This document shows, in pieces, positions 21,001-26,200 of a stretch of 64,000 nt of DNA. Source of the DNA: Ostreococcus mediterraneus (taxonomy: Eukaryota > Chlorophyta > Mamiellophyceae > Mamiellales > Bathycoccaceae); contig WMKK01000015.1 of assembly GCA_012295225.1 (NCBI GenBank), positions 124,001 to 188,000 on the forward strand. Direction: 5' to 3'. The first letter of the stretch is position 1; each line of letters starts with the position of its first letter. The translations under genes and the position numbers were made by a program. The notes beneath the pieces were generated by a model. It was not told the origin of the DNA. It did not search any database and saw only the letters and a program-made list of their open reading frames with translations.

Positions 21001-22861
21001 AATTGCAACGACCATGATTGCCGCAGTTGCACTGGTTGCACGAGTACCCACTAAACTGACCTTTGCATACGCACTGCATGCTACCGCTGACGCACGTGCA
21101 CGTGCCTCGATCGCTATCGCACGTCGCGCACGCATCTTGCACGCACAATCCAGACGTAGCATCCTTCGAGTAGCACGAATCGCACTGACACGTTGCCGTC
21201 GCCGCGTCGCACGTGCCGTGACCACCGCACACCTCCGTGCCGACGATGAGCGCACCGGCGCAAGGCACGTCGCAATTCGTCCCAGTCCAACCTTCCATGC
21301 ACACGCACGCGCCGCCAGAGTCCACCCGTCCCGAGCACACCGTCGTCTGCGAGCCATCCGACTTGAGCACGGTGTGCGATGACCCGCACGCGCACGTCGT
21401 CGCCGACGCCAACGTGTCTTGACAACGCACGCCATCGTACCCCGGGTTGCAAAAGCATTCACCCGTGGAGGATTCGCACACGCCTTTTCTAGAACACGGA
21501 TTGCTCTTTCCACCCGGACACATGTTCTCGCACGCCTCGCCGCCGTAACCATCATCGCACGTGCACGTCAACGTGACGTTATCGCACGTGCCTCTGCCGT
21601 TACAAAACGCCCACACGGGCTCGACGTCCACGTACGAGGGCAAAAACACATTGTTGATGGCTCCCGGGCACGTCGCGCACTGCGCGTCGGCGCCGACGCT
21701 GTACGCCGAGCACGTCCCATCCTGCGGCGCCGTGGCGTCGCTCGTCGTCGCCGTGCATCGACCGGTGGTGTGACACCAACCGCATCCGGGTCGATCGGTG
21801 CACGCGCCGCACGTCGTCGCCGCGCCGCACGTATCGAGGCACTCGCCGACGCGATCAAAGCCGCTCGGGCACGTGTCCTCCGTCCATTTACACTTTGATT
21901 CAACCGCACAATACCCGCACGCATCATCCGTCGCACACGACGCACACGTTGAGTGCGACAAGCAGTGGTTCGCGCACGTCGCGCTTCGAAGTCTGAAGCC
22001 ATCCATGGCGTTTGCGATTGGAATGGTCTCCCACGTCAATCCGTACGTGTTTTTATCAAACGAACCAATCTCCACCGCGTTAATGCGCTCGAGCATGGTA
22101 AACTTGAGCGACACGTCTTCGTCGACGTCGGCAATGTATCCAATCACCACCCCTCGCTGCGCGCTGCGCGAGCCCCAACGAAAGCTCGCGACGCCCAAAT
22201 CCGCGTCGAGCTCATAGCAATCCGTCGTCGACGAAGTCGTCGGATCGCACCCAATACCACCCGTGTTTTGATTCCCAAACCCTCGAGGTTCTTCAATAAA
22301 CACGTTGTTCACGTTTTGCAGCGACCGACCTTCCATTCGCAGCCCAACCTCGGGGCGCGACGAACTCAACGTCGTCGACGCTCCGGCGAGAACGACAATG
22401 TGCGCCCCGGCGCTATGGTCACTCACCAGCACAATGCGCACCGTTTTATCCTTCTCAATGCCAGTATTCGACTCGGCATACGATGCCGTCGACGTCAACT
22501 CTGCACGGTTATAAAACATCGCCCCCGCGCTCAGCGCCGGCGTCGTCGCGCACGCGCCGCTCGCCGCGCTATAATAGTTACTCACCTCTCGCGCCAGCGT
22601 CACCCCACCCACCGCGCCTTCGGGCTCGGACGAATTCGTAAACCCCAAACACGCCTTTTGTTTCGCGTGCACGTACGTCGGATGCGCGCTCGGAAACGCC
22701 GTCACCGGATGCACCGTCCTCGAAGGCGTCAACGCCCCGCGCGCCATCCAACTCACACCCACGCACACATCCGCCGTCGCCGCCCCGTACACCGCCCGCG
22801 CGCACGCCACGAACGCGCACGCCAACGTAAACACCCTCGCGGCGCGCGTCGCACCGCCCAT
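74..22861 (-). CDS. Giant modular cell-surface membrane protein with C-terminal voltage-sensor domain
   Basis: One uninterrupted frame of about 7600 residues. The open frame reaches upstream to an ATG at 23158. I prefer the ATG at 22861 because it is followed directly by a signal-peptide-like stretch (TRAARVFTLACAFVACARA). Residues below count from 23158. Order: PSI-like and EGF/teneurin-like Cys modules (about 390-820), kringle (825-907), ShK-like (2829-2868), somatomedin B (2929-2962) and LNR (3999-4033) modules. These sit among at least ten Ig-like repeats that open with D-x-T-P-P-type motifs. Calx-beta-like repeats (about 4880-5500), cadherin-like repeats (about 5800-6400) and GCC2/GCC3-type Cys modules (about 6560-6670) follow. 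Next comes a block of about nine membrane helices (nt about 1380-2880) with a charged, Lys/Glu-rich cytosolic loop. A four-helix voltage sensor (7291-7416) and an Ala/Glu/Lys-rich cytosolic tail end the protein. The likely role is a surface receptor or adhesion/sensor protein; this is inferred. It is head to head with a paralogue-like gene at 23267. Domain calls were made by eye. Confidence 0.85.
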   Translation of the reverse strand: MGGATRAARVFTLACAFVACARAVYGAATADVCVGVSWMARGALTPSRTVHPVTAFPSAHPTYVHAKQKACLGFTNSSEPEGAVGGVTLAREVSNYYSAASGACATTPALSAGAMFYNRAELTSTASYAESNTGIEKDKTVRIVLVSDHSAGAHIVVLAGASTTLSSSRPEVGLRMEGRSLQNVNNVFIEEPRGFGNQNTGGIGCDPTTSSTTDCYELDADLGVASFRWGSRSAQRGVVIGYIADVDEDVSLKFTMLERINAVEIGSFDKNTYGLTWETIPIANAMDGFRLRSATCANHCLSHSTCASCATDDACGYCAVESKCKWTEDTCPSGFDRVGECLDTCGAATTCGACTDRPGCGWCHTTGRCTATTSDATAPQDGTCSAYSVGADAQCATCPGAINNVFLPSYVDVEPVWAFCNGRGTCDNVTLTCTCDDGYGGEACENMCPGGKSNPCSRKGVCESSTGECFCNPGYDGVRCQDTLASATTCACGSSHTVLKSDGSQTTVCSGRVDSGGACVCMEGWTGTNCDVPCAGALIVGTEVCGGHGTCDAATATCQCDSCYSKDATSGLCVQDACATCDSDRGTCTCVSGSMQCVCKGQFSGYSCNQCNCGNHGRCNSLTGECECADGYAGKLCDEIINPVPSCGANGAWSASLEMCVCSAGYVGTLCDYACSASTNCKGHGSCNADDGSCSCFEGYTGSDCGACATGYEPYPTCGKALADGECTDASTPYTGSVAVTISGQQCQAWSSQTPFAHPYASTAGLTSNYCGNPSSDAHPWCYVDYTNVSGYYTRGEARWEFCSVPECKSAYVAPQKVCGVFGAETVMPFTTANADGTIDAINAFDRITTGSTDFNCATTTQLGLTAHQDVVLHGDFVIRFDVDSDNDSAAPDYVRRYISAVGLNAVGGSHSSVEVLSDRTVNVGGSAATLPYSDDPSVGTLCVSDWSDASSGLDSTSVLTITLANTTVVNITQTKPCATCAEQLLVIVSVPDTTTASGICSTASGATTVNFATHETGTVPFTAAGSVSTYNAALTTACGYTRITTAPSTTEKLWCDQCQYLGEVYDSCVATMANDGYDFARASVVEFCRMAFVAIYGYDRTIATYLPTATVEIATLLDTIAPYAQYTSAETFRSFADNSRLYFDITDVAVTNVPKYIVGTALTTHSFTRYIGSGLPRTIEGETITPHAFPFPAVQDACRGSSDIGATSGYRVYTMDYFSTIDEWLKITMCGSTSGTIVGVYQEQYVEANSFTHNSPSPGDGKFTFVFTPFVDGDGVYEARFSYKLLSTNNDVMFSVTRSNGTTTTTLGTFEVTSTSGFTGGHIGFEFTVPYADPKADITIELTPTVAADSWNIEFKGVTVTAKNFVQEALGFPSYGGFSQITCAKFQASACGNLQFLATYGRYHIVVSGRDSVNGAYKMRIAKVRAELISVSTVSNNAATSLVRSASDASGVLTPYKLAKYGDHIRVVVRADHAIDSPIITLGSYTVPAGLILSAVGGTEWAADVIVSASMVTSGSISVSVTEASTLTMRSRGFDAVVNPIGSDVALVVLDITPVTITDSLVVNPSYALGFGAHTVPAACSDILTPVSTAVDVNLTAAKYARTGEYVAILFTTDEQPAVVTGNIGGVAITRWSAADASMPAQVSLAVKEYKTLASPTYMEAVFALIDDATLGDGVLPFAITTTDAVGNVGATMTTAINALSGVTASSPLADRMRSARLLYDKSSARVADIVLSYADSDQMTANQGRKPSYYHSFSRVAAEAYEYRLGDTVTLLGTWTEYVTRPYGAYFRSSASSGVHVPQSGISYTAVGGQLTGKAECLKTEFRPRAQEARSEAQGFGGTNYEVSRFHKSWQVTATLTDPCDIVGKGALAWSARADCQAESFGGRAFWIPLWSAWCRHGWGTLGYSLVGAQDPAGNTAQTLRRVSKSPNNADASVTISDEAIADDVILRTPISLAGMTVPSWLNSVPRRDWTSDPNVIEVYMEPNVNRWNEYRRVVKLGDSLQIQFYTDQPVKGIKAQMANGVNLPQATHSDVPSAMHVETPCANSPDMTTWLSARGLLALEAEEYNDGSVFAHDDDWFDWLMQTSYDYRQPVPDVPGYPDAYVLCKGFWVQRGLRPNGKSYSVRRLCPNRRYLRQSTFAATAPTCTDINDRIYTASDAFNYWVINFQFKAVHLIADGPLSIQWQITTFDDRILPTSSTWTTSSAFFTAAALSTTLITGIDNLAHANTDATGPAFNASISCGRNVPTVWNAAGSSVWVSQDTTAPTLSSQTVYVSDSIGEVYSIVDNTYVALTGDYIKIVLTFDEHIAGGLYIELNGGVQTARATSVHLYDATFEFTVTQALADVDAELTFEVFGLSDIQDENKANTAGVQISAFGSTTVKLQKLNQVAAATGGAAPASCTVVSDNSVDTGHATDSNTVTITVTIPTPVAPDSPSITIVNSVIAGVVVTPNVNGSDITMSRVVSSTSSDFVDGSAIPWDLIAIAKTPCTADPTSNCITRFELSTCVVGGTISQVIADFTSPSLVAVELVESVNQYKVLLADNTRAANVAITASEPLDSLTYTLSTSGSGCTITSLRTGTISLATDGLTGSHTTSAITSAELSSYTCILEVICVTFVGVDKVGKSITNPRTCRSFAPTYPTEYPGWLALHNAPLTATVDSVVPVGVHCLDSSVDKRACVAAVDSTPMEHGDFLRITASSSTPMAVKDIILNSISISSLPYTEDAAWTSKCDDLVLDGFCLEVATRATCANYLCPTCAFANMCDFSCGFCDSRRGAATKHVIYVRTSDFANLATFTSGAVTVKMQGHPVLMPAALMQTSSDLVSYTARATDSCAGRCGGTAPSGCECNPTCKSRGTCCADAGHCCAVGTPSTGSLNVRGGCLRDNAVTPLAVTAKSWGESSTGQKRDYVGRYSTIYIELTGNKPIDVRSVTIGGVTVDASNIAIEYASLTSARQFLNQALSAYAAGDDASFATNSLGFSNKMATLPAAAESWDGNQFSRQFPDIPSTLTATIRIDGFKLVPQNQGALAYTVVYYERSAAPYFTDGTAITLTGTGPHWLNPPTIASISYALVANSAGCDLVTSPTPIAPQSNGLTLISSNNTLRTVVTFSHEVVVRKWTVEGAEVNCYGTCSMHGYCSVTPHILPPDEGDDAEYITTWTSCREFNAKELTTLADLGCSLREFVNAVDLAENKVQGVRWNSSYCFAAPPSVTSNGIITIRGVTSCANSATNKRFGPGCTATIYIEADGEILEPTLQYWTTGDVYNDFPTGCVMSPSDPTSQSSSTWTMTCAGSAALLLPEDSTINDELRLKTSNIRDTAGNALADIDATTTAGYRGSDVFPIIIDNTPPGTTTIDVPPACVLSIGDTTIITAVFDEASSRPTFYAFGAKVSVANVVSSTAALSGFHTTWEATVTTPSGWLGGAIMPWIVTNAEDDVGNVDATLYSNYASADTTVATSTNPNCTVDTMPPQLTSASCAAQVVKPGDSVTVTFVSDEVVRSPGAACVYISGVAATPTSSDGGTTWTATATIPADACDGEVSISICPLTDSSGNVGTTTVTRYFGATSTACLIDGTPPVLQLIDFVSDNPYDSKMATVGDKVTLYFEGSEMVNAPTFTVGGSPTTATPLTVSGVARRRFPFSTDALFSIVWTTEYTVTSSTAVGSLVWDATGFQDKAGNTGVKSDCADWNSYSCTLVYAYQAVTTRSVDPQIDFTGEVVQTFSNFLVTSPKGNFSSLRGCSATISTSTIASSTISSLRKSLELHDQVASAIYEHHLMTAQDWWWTRGGVCGAANGLMCRDTCGRCNDVAVVVYNTDADLTVAKVIPGGTAVDGDTCDNYISDVCMCNPTLGKGSTAKFMVSTSTGDLVSKPTVTFTDSQGRNYTVPPANIVAVAPQTWPVLDDVPCLGTAGVRDGVCDADTRYNNRDGCWDGGDCCLDTCKQIFSDENLCLAQDCQDHALSPVTGRPAPGFWTTYNAKALIARELSVDWIVQFTVDDTLPFADGAITGSACCMQDKTGADVVTPLTPGQFTEGSPCLAATLQRDTTCLISAAMTADNGENVIKEAQALTLALTFSAKPKSVACTIAGVNVPVDTATSTDTALTFKFPSTTSSNAVIASRIATTEEQTLLNAINPDKYPLNLWPNCTRGLTIPFACSIVDCAGNPLEITDADDPTADVCFDYLQPDAVTISQESDNSCDTHYAKVGDVVTVDVAMNASVINPTTKTVAGEACTLVRVSDSSYTCSITVSSTTAEGETQFEFAGMTGSGAAYLDSVNSSYIELKSLNSNDEAVLGGTRVIIDRTPPVYETLQMLSIDSDSKLCARRCTARLFIDAIEELKSGSCTVTIGGLNATVSGTGEERVAEVNITETSGIAEGPIGFSVTCSDLACNSATSTTLVGFDIDPVIYSLDRTTPLEVLFYSDRPNHLELGNEDDCLKMEITFASDVFLKAVTMGAFTNKPVSSWSIVDINGGNVVQSTAYSYFLITECITDAWGTTDIDPVPWSFTYDDGTNGDVVWNTILTTDPDFPLKVRLDLEAPEATYIYAWTNGAFDPTAGIGDALYLDINATEPVFAPTVVLGDVTLNTTDIVQIGNAMRWRAGPYIISNTTDDDNVLADVNNCLLFTVTLKDLVDHTSPTYSSQVNADGSDDCPTQRVIIDQHPPTVVWLQTEYVTSTTVDFTLAVDEHSNVSWIVLPRGSEEPTPQEVAIGTGSNGVGPVARGVLLYLGSSIPSPGASAGGKGQVFLNITGLSEGIDYDIWVVPFDAFGNYEPQAQSRWVRTVGIDMIRDPLLVQEGGYTSTVQVKLTQVPTADVTVRMAVQNIADESQISFAVQAINLNIFTTTVTLTFTPADWNVAQEVAVKAVDDKYVEDEHSAPIKFTVTSLDKRYDELAGPVRGVTINDNDECGIVVYDPDNQPTERTISCAANSVVALLNYTVAEDTTVYADVYLTAATRGDTVQVTLTSSDLTLLSAPNGAVLTFNETNYNLAQRVTITPVYSCVAALDRYVPITVTVDSSTSCGALAVPDIPVYISDTQTAGLMFSKKSITGVPGNTYQFDMWLTSQPAYDVRVALTTLKDVNGAWEHASASFDCGGEGPVWTFSAEDCQTPVTCIVTLVGDDTACGDVTLDMNADATSLDEVYNAIESSPPTLTVLEDANAAGWYIRDVTNTISLVLPPDAAAGTSPLAPWQVGEELETGVYTMTPTTALCKTVTIRPFIDSQYERYAIISPREITLAAGFSGSTTFRVRFPRNYNVHVPNQVIQIWHDVKYATDDPDYLALSPNLGGSALPVEVVEYDVPGLDLGNAAKGTVLIDEPCSNSVTTQLSSLGFSLKSAPLADVVVTFGEMAYNTSMLTALGDAYKHLTLGTTSLTFTPNNWNLAQPVMVSALSYTNITASRTAYVCASMSSADDVYEALDDECYPVHICDCSDGCGVMTFYDVPSCVFTNAVVEHGNLPTKPQSFELYSSCWDVTITCNGTSLSSLTLGNFPAVMTNFTTLPDAVAYTDLEAIQRLRHSSGAWSVVNKTVYPLARIDGGVQGETNEKGIYCLGVASSGLIVENPDNAGLFVEKSDALSLFANQFQINAAATNTFDTDVAAVEIKVLAGASSDTDSYNLTCVDTTKNFTSTDGCVLITDKLWGRYDGAGTMYFKSLRYYADPSDTSALLSGRRKLLGRNGRKLLQTGTPATSAEFMSTINSIAFSDISLDPTGSTRFYEVTITDSFGAVATGPVMAMDTEGVNDAPQIFVDLPTIYTEKESIPIGAPWAVVDVDNQYWRSCVVTISDVDGVFQDGDTLSYNSTAIVEQYVQYNTTMPANFTNIVAAFGDEQRSVTFTGEASWTAYLKAMQSIYLQNSGPAMTDTDRYIKMCCYDYGPENEEGCAVQRAIFQPVNDAPTSESLIFYIPDPRVAGLVNANLVGNDPDNDALEYVISCNTTKGELVYDKGTGVFSYTPNAENYGNDRFVYYTTDGVIGPEPRPLRSKYATVEIRLGNGDTAPVANDIYIDVREDTPQTFSFNATDEDSTDTAKLNDIYRYQIVTEPTMNVGGITLQDQVTIGGKRYTEKPVFTYTANANTDLANRVQELMTQDYGANFDFSTLSREEHPGFNLTYFSYVAIDLSGKVSNVAKAWILLRLKSETNTRPVAEDMAFSTTESTGIAADFATTDTETTLQLLHSIISTAVVPTLGTVSQTGVAANPYSRGFAYEPYPYYNGTDTFQYQASDPHGATSEIVTVTVTIDAVDQPPQGACGPNSTLKSSVDELVDFKGKAEDLQVLQGYQIVRARIQAYLDNPQRRDLEFYAYAPFIDDLNKFDDVVNRENVMISCGSAYDNTGKANVYHDEVAAVALLAYDVDQQQFGTIQYVLSELPSIASSDPARGAAGYAGTLHPYVAPAATTYNGTNLVTYSYSEATIAGLSANVLAVGDIIGDSANGPALLMFNPREFIYGEVTFKWYAQDTSVSPPARGEDVTMTVHVKCRGGERVNRDHGETCDLCPLGTFNSANVPDQQNCGSCPAGSYTSFLGSTVCIPCPADTYSDYAGAHVCTPCPVNKRSASGSDDESDCKCDIGFVRLSDGSCRPCSLDRQKCTEYGLHTPLPYEGYWQDPTNGARNLSCFPGASCVEKFSEDEVRALTCAGPRFSSDTTPAYVADACTTCAKDHYRYASFCETCDPEPITRIFFIILGYSVALYVLFELSRHPVIPALTIMLSFFQVTAGMQYFEVPWPKVLARWMQVSSLSYADLQILGWECVTEFDYFTRFQVTMFAPFGWLFIIACAVVIRCWRDVAMQAVLGIKKRRLIERRRKLKEFDIDADKWTELAISRDGLPFDRPELRGKGDDFDMLERHMYGVTTNEGLRQRVYQESVEAMRKADRHDELRLHKKKSKKEAEYELTKEQLDDIENERRAATRIIKENIDKAVPSFIIAMWWGYMLLSRTVTEFFECKNNGESVRLTAAPEVECNAGRHLEMKPLALSALVLYPIGLIILVASWLYAHRASSKTRARVHVLATTASKIERDRALLIEKFEARYGMTYTSVRPAFYLWICVDLFKKLSITGVKVLFPEAVLLQSFAAIVIFTAITVACTRNPYVSTNLNVAELAGTGMNTITLIAGFYFQLGIMGDTSTSVATTVIMFGLVGVTLIQTFVVVLEFFPWMKKLMFLIKYRTQKDIYKPEKIGTHESGPQGTSLYVFRSDLPLRYWCWRAMRHPLFDKCVTVAVFLSLGVLIAENVTYEDAYVSDAYARVTAFNLAINAVFSFEALVKIISMGFILGEGAYLRDTFNCIDFLVIFLQFLLLIVDISSNVTGARSARFVRYIRFARIRYLRLFRRMFKFNALRGPNFRLMWLEARAEDTVEIAQAIERGRVVFEPATAETIEYTLRVLPPDVLRLACGLIDEMYNEMFDPALVAAYSQQTDAVHQTVQEANKDLVYEWLATVAEPGQKRAFMNTLTNIRNVGARLGAEGVAREMARQRYDSVEISNADAFVIPETDGGKDSAKAYKRRALRDAKSSSFASTKATISKQFDMFHTSLTNDDKVEDALNALPLLSVNEDEQMRELYKSKLALEQRLMVSDIDVDAPRAARAKAIKAEAAKAEAEAAAPAPARASWFGKK
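911..1288 (-). other. Voltage-sensor domain (S1-S4) without pore helices
   Basis: Residues about 7291-7416 of the giant protein (counted from 23158). S2 contains FSFEALVKIISMG and S3 contains FNCIDFLVIF, both typical of Ca/Na-type channel voltage sensors. S4 reads ARSARFVRYIRFARIRYLR, with five arginines exactly three apart followed by three more in a shifted register. After S4 the protein becomes soluble, with no S5, pore loop or S6. No Cys-x5-Arg phosphatase loop was seen in the roughly 280-residue tail. Confidence 0.85.
11060..11164 (-). other. LNR (Lin12/Notch-repeat)-like module within the giant protein
   Basis: Residues 3999-4033. The core DGVCD, an Asn-Asn-Arg-Asp stretch, then CWDGGDCC, match the LNR calcium-binding consensus (Asp/Asn ligands, WDGGDC). 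Confidence 0.65.
14271..14374 (-). other. Somatomedin-B-like module within the giant protein
   Basis: Residues 2929-2962. The pattern SCAGRCGG, then C-x-C, then a C-C pair (GTCCADAGHCC) follows the somatomedin-B consensus of eight closely packed Cys. It lies in an Ig-like repeat region, a short way after an ShK-like module at 14555-14674. Confidence 0.6.
14555..14674 (-). other. ShK-like Cys-rich module within the giant protein
   Basis: Residues 2829-2868. The Cys spacing and the ending CDFSCGFC resemble ShKT domains. A second similar stretch ending in CRDTCGRC lies near 11460-11530. Assigned only by Cys spacing. Confidence 0.45.
20438..20686 (-). other. Kringle domain within the giant protein
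   Basis: Residues 825-907 (counted from 23158), directly after the EGF-like array. Family landmarks in order: an opening Cys, SGQQCQAWSSQTPFAHPY, NYCGNP, HPWCY and RWEFCSVPEC. Six Cys fit the kringle disulfide pattern, and length and spacing match an ordinary kringle fold. Confidence 0.85.
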
Positions 22862-23266
22862 CGCGCCTCGGCGTCGCGTCCGCGACGCACCGCCCATCGC
22901 CCCGCGCGCGTCTCCCGCACCGCTCGCGCGCGCCTCGGCGCGCCCTGTGTTCCCCATGCACCGCCCGCCGTGCGCCGCGGTCGCTCGAGCGCCGCGTCGG
23001 TGACTCTCCGCGCGTTCGCTCGCGCGCGTTCGCGTCGATGTGCGGCGCTGTGTGCGGGGACGAGCGCCGCGCGCGCGACGAACGTCGATCGGCATGGTGT
23101 TCACATCGCCCTGGGCCAACACCCAAAAGTGTTCTAAACCGTCGAATTGACCAATCATGACTCAAGAAGGAGTCCCTCCGCGGGCACCCAGAGGCGATGT
23201 ACCGACGACGCCGTCGCGCGGCACACGACGACGCGCGCACGCCAGCGCGTGGCTCTCGCGCCCACG
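22862..23266. other. Shared divergent 5' region of the two giant genes
   Basis: About 400 bases between the preferred starts at 22861 (minus) and 23267 (plus). The sequence is very GC/CG-rich. Both long frames stay open across it in opposite directions, as expected by chance at this base composition. No TATA box is obvious. It probably holds a bidirectional promoter and both 5' UTRs; this is inferred from gene layout only. Confidence 0.45.
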
Positions 23267-26200
23267 ATGCGCGAACGCGCGCCGCGATCCGCGATCGCCG
23301 CGATCGCGCGCGACAGCGCGCGACACGGCGGCGGTGTCGCCGCGAGGACGCGGGTGTCGATGCTGTTGGCGTGTCTGGCGTGCGCGACATGTTTTCGTGG
23401 CGTGACGCGCGCGCACGGCGCGGTGTTGAGCGCGTGGAACGCGAGCGATGAGAGTATTGTGAGTCCGTTGCGGTGTCAGCGCCGGGCGGTGTTCGGGGAG
23501 TGCGTGCAGGAGGTTGGGTGCGCGTGGTGCGACGCGCGCGAGGTGAATGGCGCGAACCCGGCGTGTTATTCGTTGTTGGACAGCGCGTTGTGTGCGTCGC
23601 ATTTGGAACCGATAATGTACGTGCCGAAGATTGTAGATGCGGTGAATAATGTGGTGGACACGCCGTGCGATGTGAGGTGCACGTCTATAGGGTCGCAGGA
23701 ACACTGCGAGAGCGAGACGGGGTGCGGGTGGTGCGGCGCGAGCGGCTTGTGTTTCAGTGGGTCCGTGGATAATGGCCCGTGCCAGGCGTGTGCGTACGAT
23801 TGGAAGTATTACAAGGCGACACCGACGTGTAAGGGGGCGAGTAGTGGGGCGTATTGCACGGGGTGTGACTGTAAGAATGGCGGCGAGTGCGCGGAGACGA
23901 GCAAGGAGTGCCTGTGCCCCGTCGGCGTCACCGGGAGCTTGTGTCAGTTTAACACGACCACAAATAGCGGACGCGATGCGTGTAACGGGCACGGTACGTG
24001 GAATGCGACGGCGTTAGATTGCGTGTGCGACACTGGATATGTCGGGGTGGGCGACAACAGATGTAAATTTTCGTGCTCGTCGTCGGTGGATTGCAACGGA
24101 AATGGATATTGCTCTGAACTCGACGGGAGTTGCATGTGTGACGTTGGATTTGCGGGAGAACGTTGCAACTGTTTGTCGACGGCTTTGACGAGCTTTCCGT
24201 ACCCGGATGCATTATTGAACTCCAATAAGACGGGATGCTGTCCGTATGGGTACGAGGAGTGCGCGTCGCCCGCGCTCAACGCGGGTCAATGCGTTCTGTC
24301 GCCCGCAATCGTAGGATCAGAGCGATGTCCGACAGATACAAAGGACGATGGCACATTGGTGATGTTTGGACTTCTTTTGTTCTTATTAGGGATGTACTTG
24401 TCGGCGGCGATCATTACCGTTTTCCAAGGAAATCCCACGCCGACGTGCACCGTCGTGTGTCGATTGCCGACTATAGTTCGCTTAAGAGATTCTCTATTCA
24501 TGCGGCATGCAGAAGATGTAGACGAACCACAGACAATCACAGTCACGTGCAAGCTTACGGATAACTTTCAAAAAGTGAAGCGTATGATTTGTCGACGTTT
24601 GAAGCACCAGCCCGACCCAGACGTCGTAGACCTGTTTTACCTCGGCTGCCTGGTCGAGTCTGGTTGGCGCTTGGGAGACGGCATTCAAGTGGGTCAAACG
24701 TGCCATATGCACATGAAATTGCGTGGCGGGCAACAAACAGAGGTGTACACGGATAAGAAGAAGAATTTCCGTCGATTACGATACATTTTCAACGATAATT
24801 TCATCGTCGGATGCGTGTATTTCGCCGCCTTTTTAACTTTGGGTTTGTGCGCGAGAACGTACTCGTGGGATAGCAAGCCAGTAACGATATACGTTCCGCC
24901 ACCGCCGCCATCAAGTCCACCACCACCGTCGCCACCGCCAATGCCACCGGCGCCATCACCGCCGCCGATGTTGTTGTCGCCATCGCCGCCGCCCGCCGAC
25001 TGGGTTGATTGGTTAAACTTGCAGAATACCGCGCGCGCGAACACTACGTTTGGCACCAATTCAACGTTTTCTGGATCTAGCGAATTGGGACAGATACCTG
25101 CAGATATTTTGGTTCTTGAGGCGATTGAGGCCCAATACGACAATACGTTGACGGTTACTAGCAACTACACAACAGAGGTTGTGAACTACTATACGTACGA
25201 AGACGCGCCGCTGTGGAGTCGAGAGCTGCCACTCTTTGTCAGTAACTCAGGGGTGACGTTTCTCGTTGAAACAATTGTAAGCGTGTGTGATCCCGTGAAA
25301 GATGTCGACGCCGTGTTCGATATTTCGATGAGTGGCGGATATGGCGTACTGTCGTATCAACCAGGCGCGAATGAAAACGGCGTGGATGTATTCACCTTTA
25401 GAGGTATTATTTTGCGAACCGTCGCCGAGGCTTTAGGTCTTGTCGCAGACGGTACAATTGATTGTAGCGCAGCGACAATGTCGGCACTTGACCAGAGCGG
25501 TTACACGGGATACTGCTACACGGATATTCGAGAAGTGAGAGTTTACATCGAATCGCGCAACGACAGGCCGGTTGCGGCGTACGGGTTGCAAATTTTGAGC
25601 TTTGAGAATAGCGCATACGTGATTCCTATGCGAACTGGGGTCGATTACTCAGTCACTAGTAGTAGCCTTCGGGAAACATTAGTCGCAACAGACGTTGACG
25701 GTGATCGTTTGACGTACACGATTGAGCAACAACCGCTGTACGGGGCGATCACCACGCCTGTGTCGTCAGAATCGTCGATTTTTGAGTACGTACCGGCAAT
25801 CAACTTTACTGGGTACGACTACTTTGTTTACTCAGTGAACGATGGTCTTTCAAATACTCCGGAAGAAACGATGTGGGACACGGCGAGCGTGATTGTAGCC
25901 GTGGGTTCGGCCACTGGACAACCACAAGCCGTTGACACGCATTACTGGGTTCACGAAGACACAACGATGACAGCGAGATTTGGAAGAACGCTCATAGCCG
26001 CGGACTATAACGTTGCGCTTATATATGAAGTTACAAGCGTAAGTAATGGCACCGTGACGCTGCTGTGTACGTCTCAAGGTGAGGTGGAAGTGTGGGCGAA
26101 TTGCTCACGGAACTCTGATAAAAATGAAAACTACCAGTACTTCAACTACACGCCATCTGGCAATTTCTCTGGATCGGATGTCATTGAGTACAGAATAAAA

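Noticed and set aside
21953-23137. A 394-codon open frame antisense to the start of the left giant gene
   Set aside because: It is Arg/His-rich, without domains, and lies opposite strong Cys-rich coding sequence. GC-rich coding DNA commonly yields such antisense frames.
22578-23390. Long overlapping open frames across the divergent 5' region
   Set aside because: Composition is Arg/Ala/Ser-rich in every frame, which reflects base composition, not coding.
24892-25005. Pro-rich repeat as a microsatellite expansion
   Set aside because: It encodes a coherent PPPSPPP-type linker in frame, and mixed codons argue for selection on the protein.
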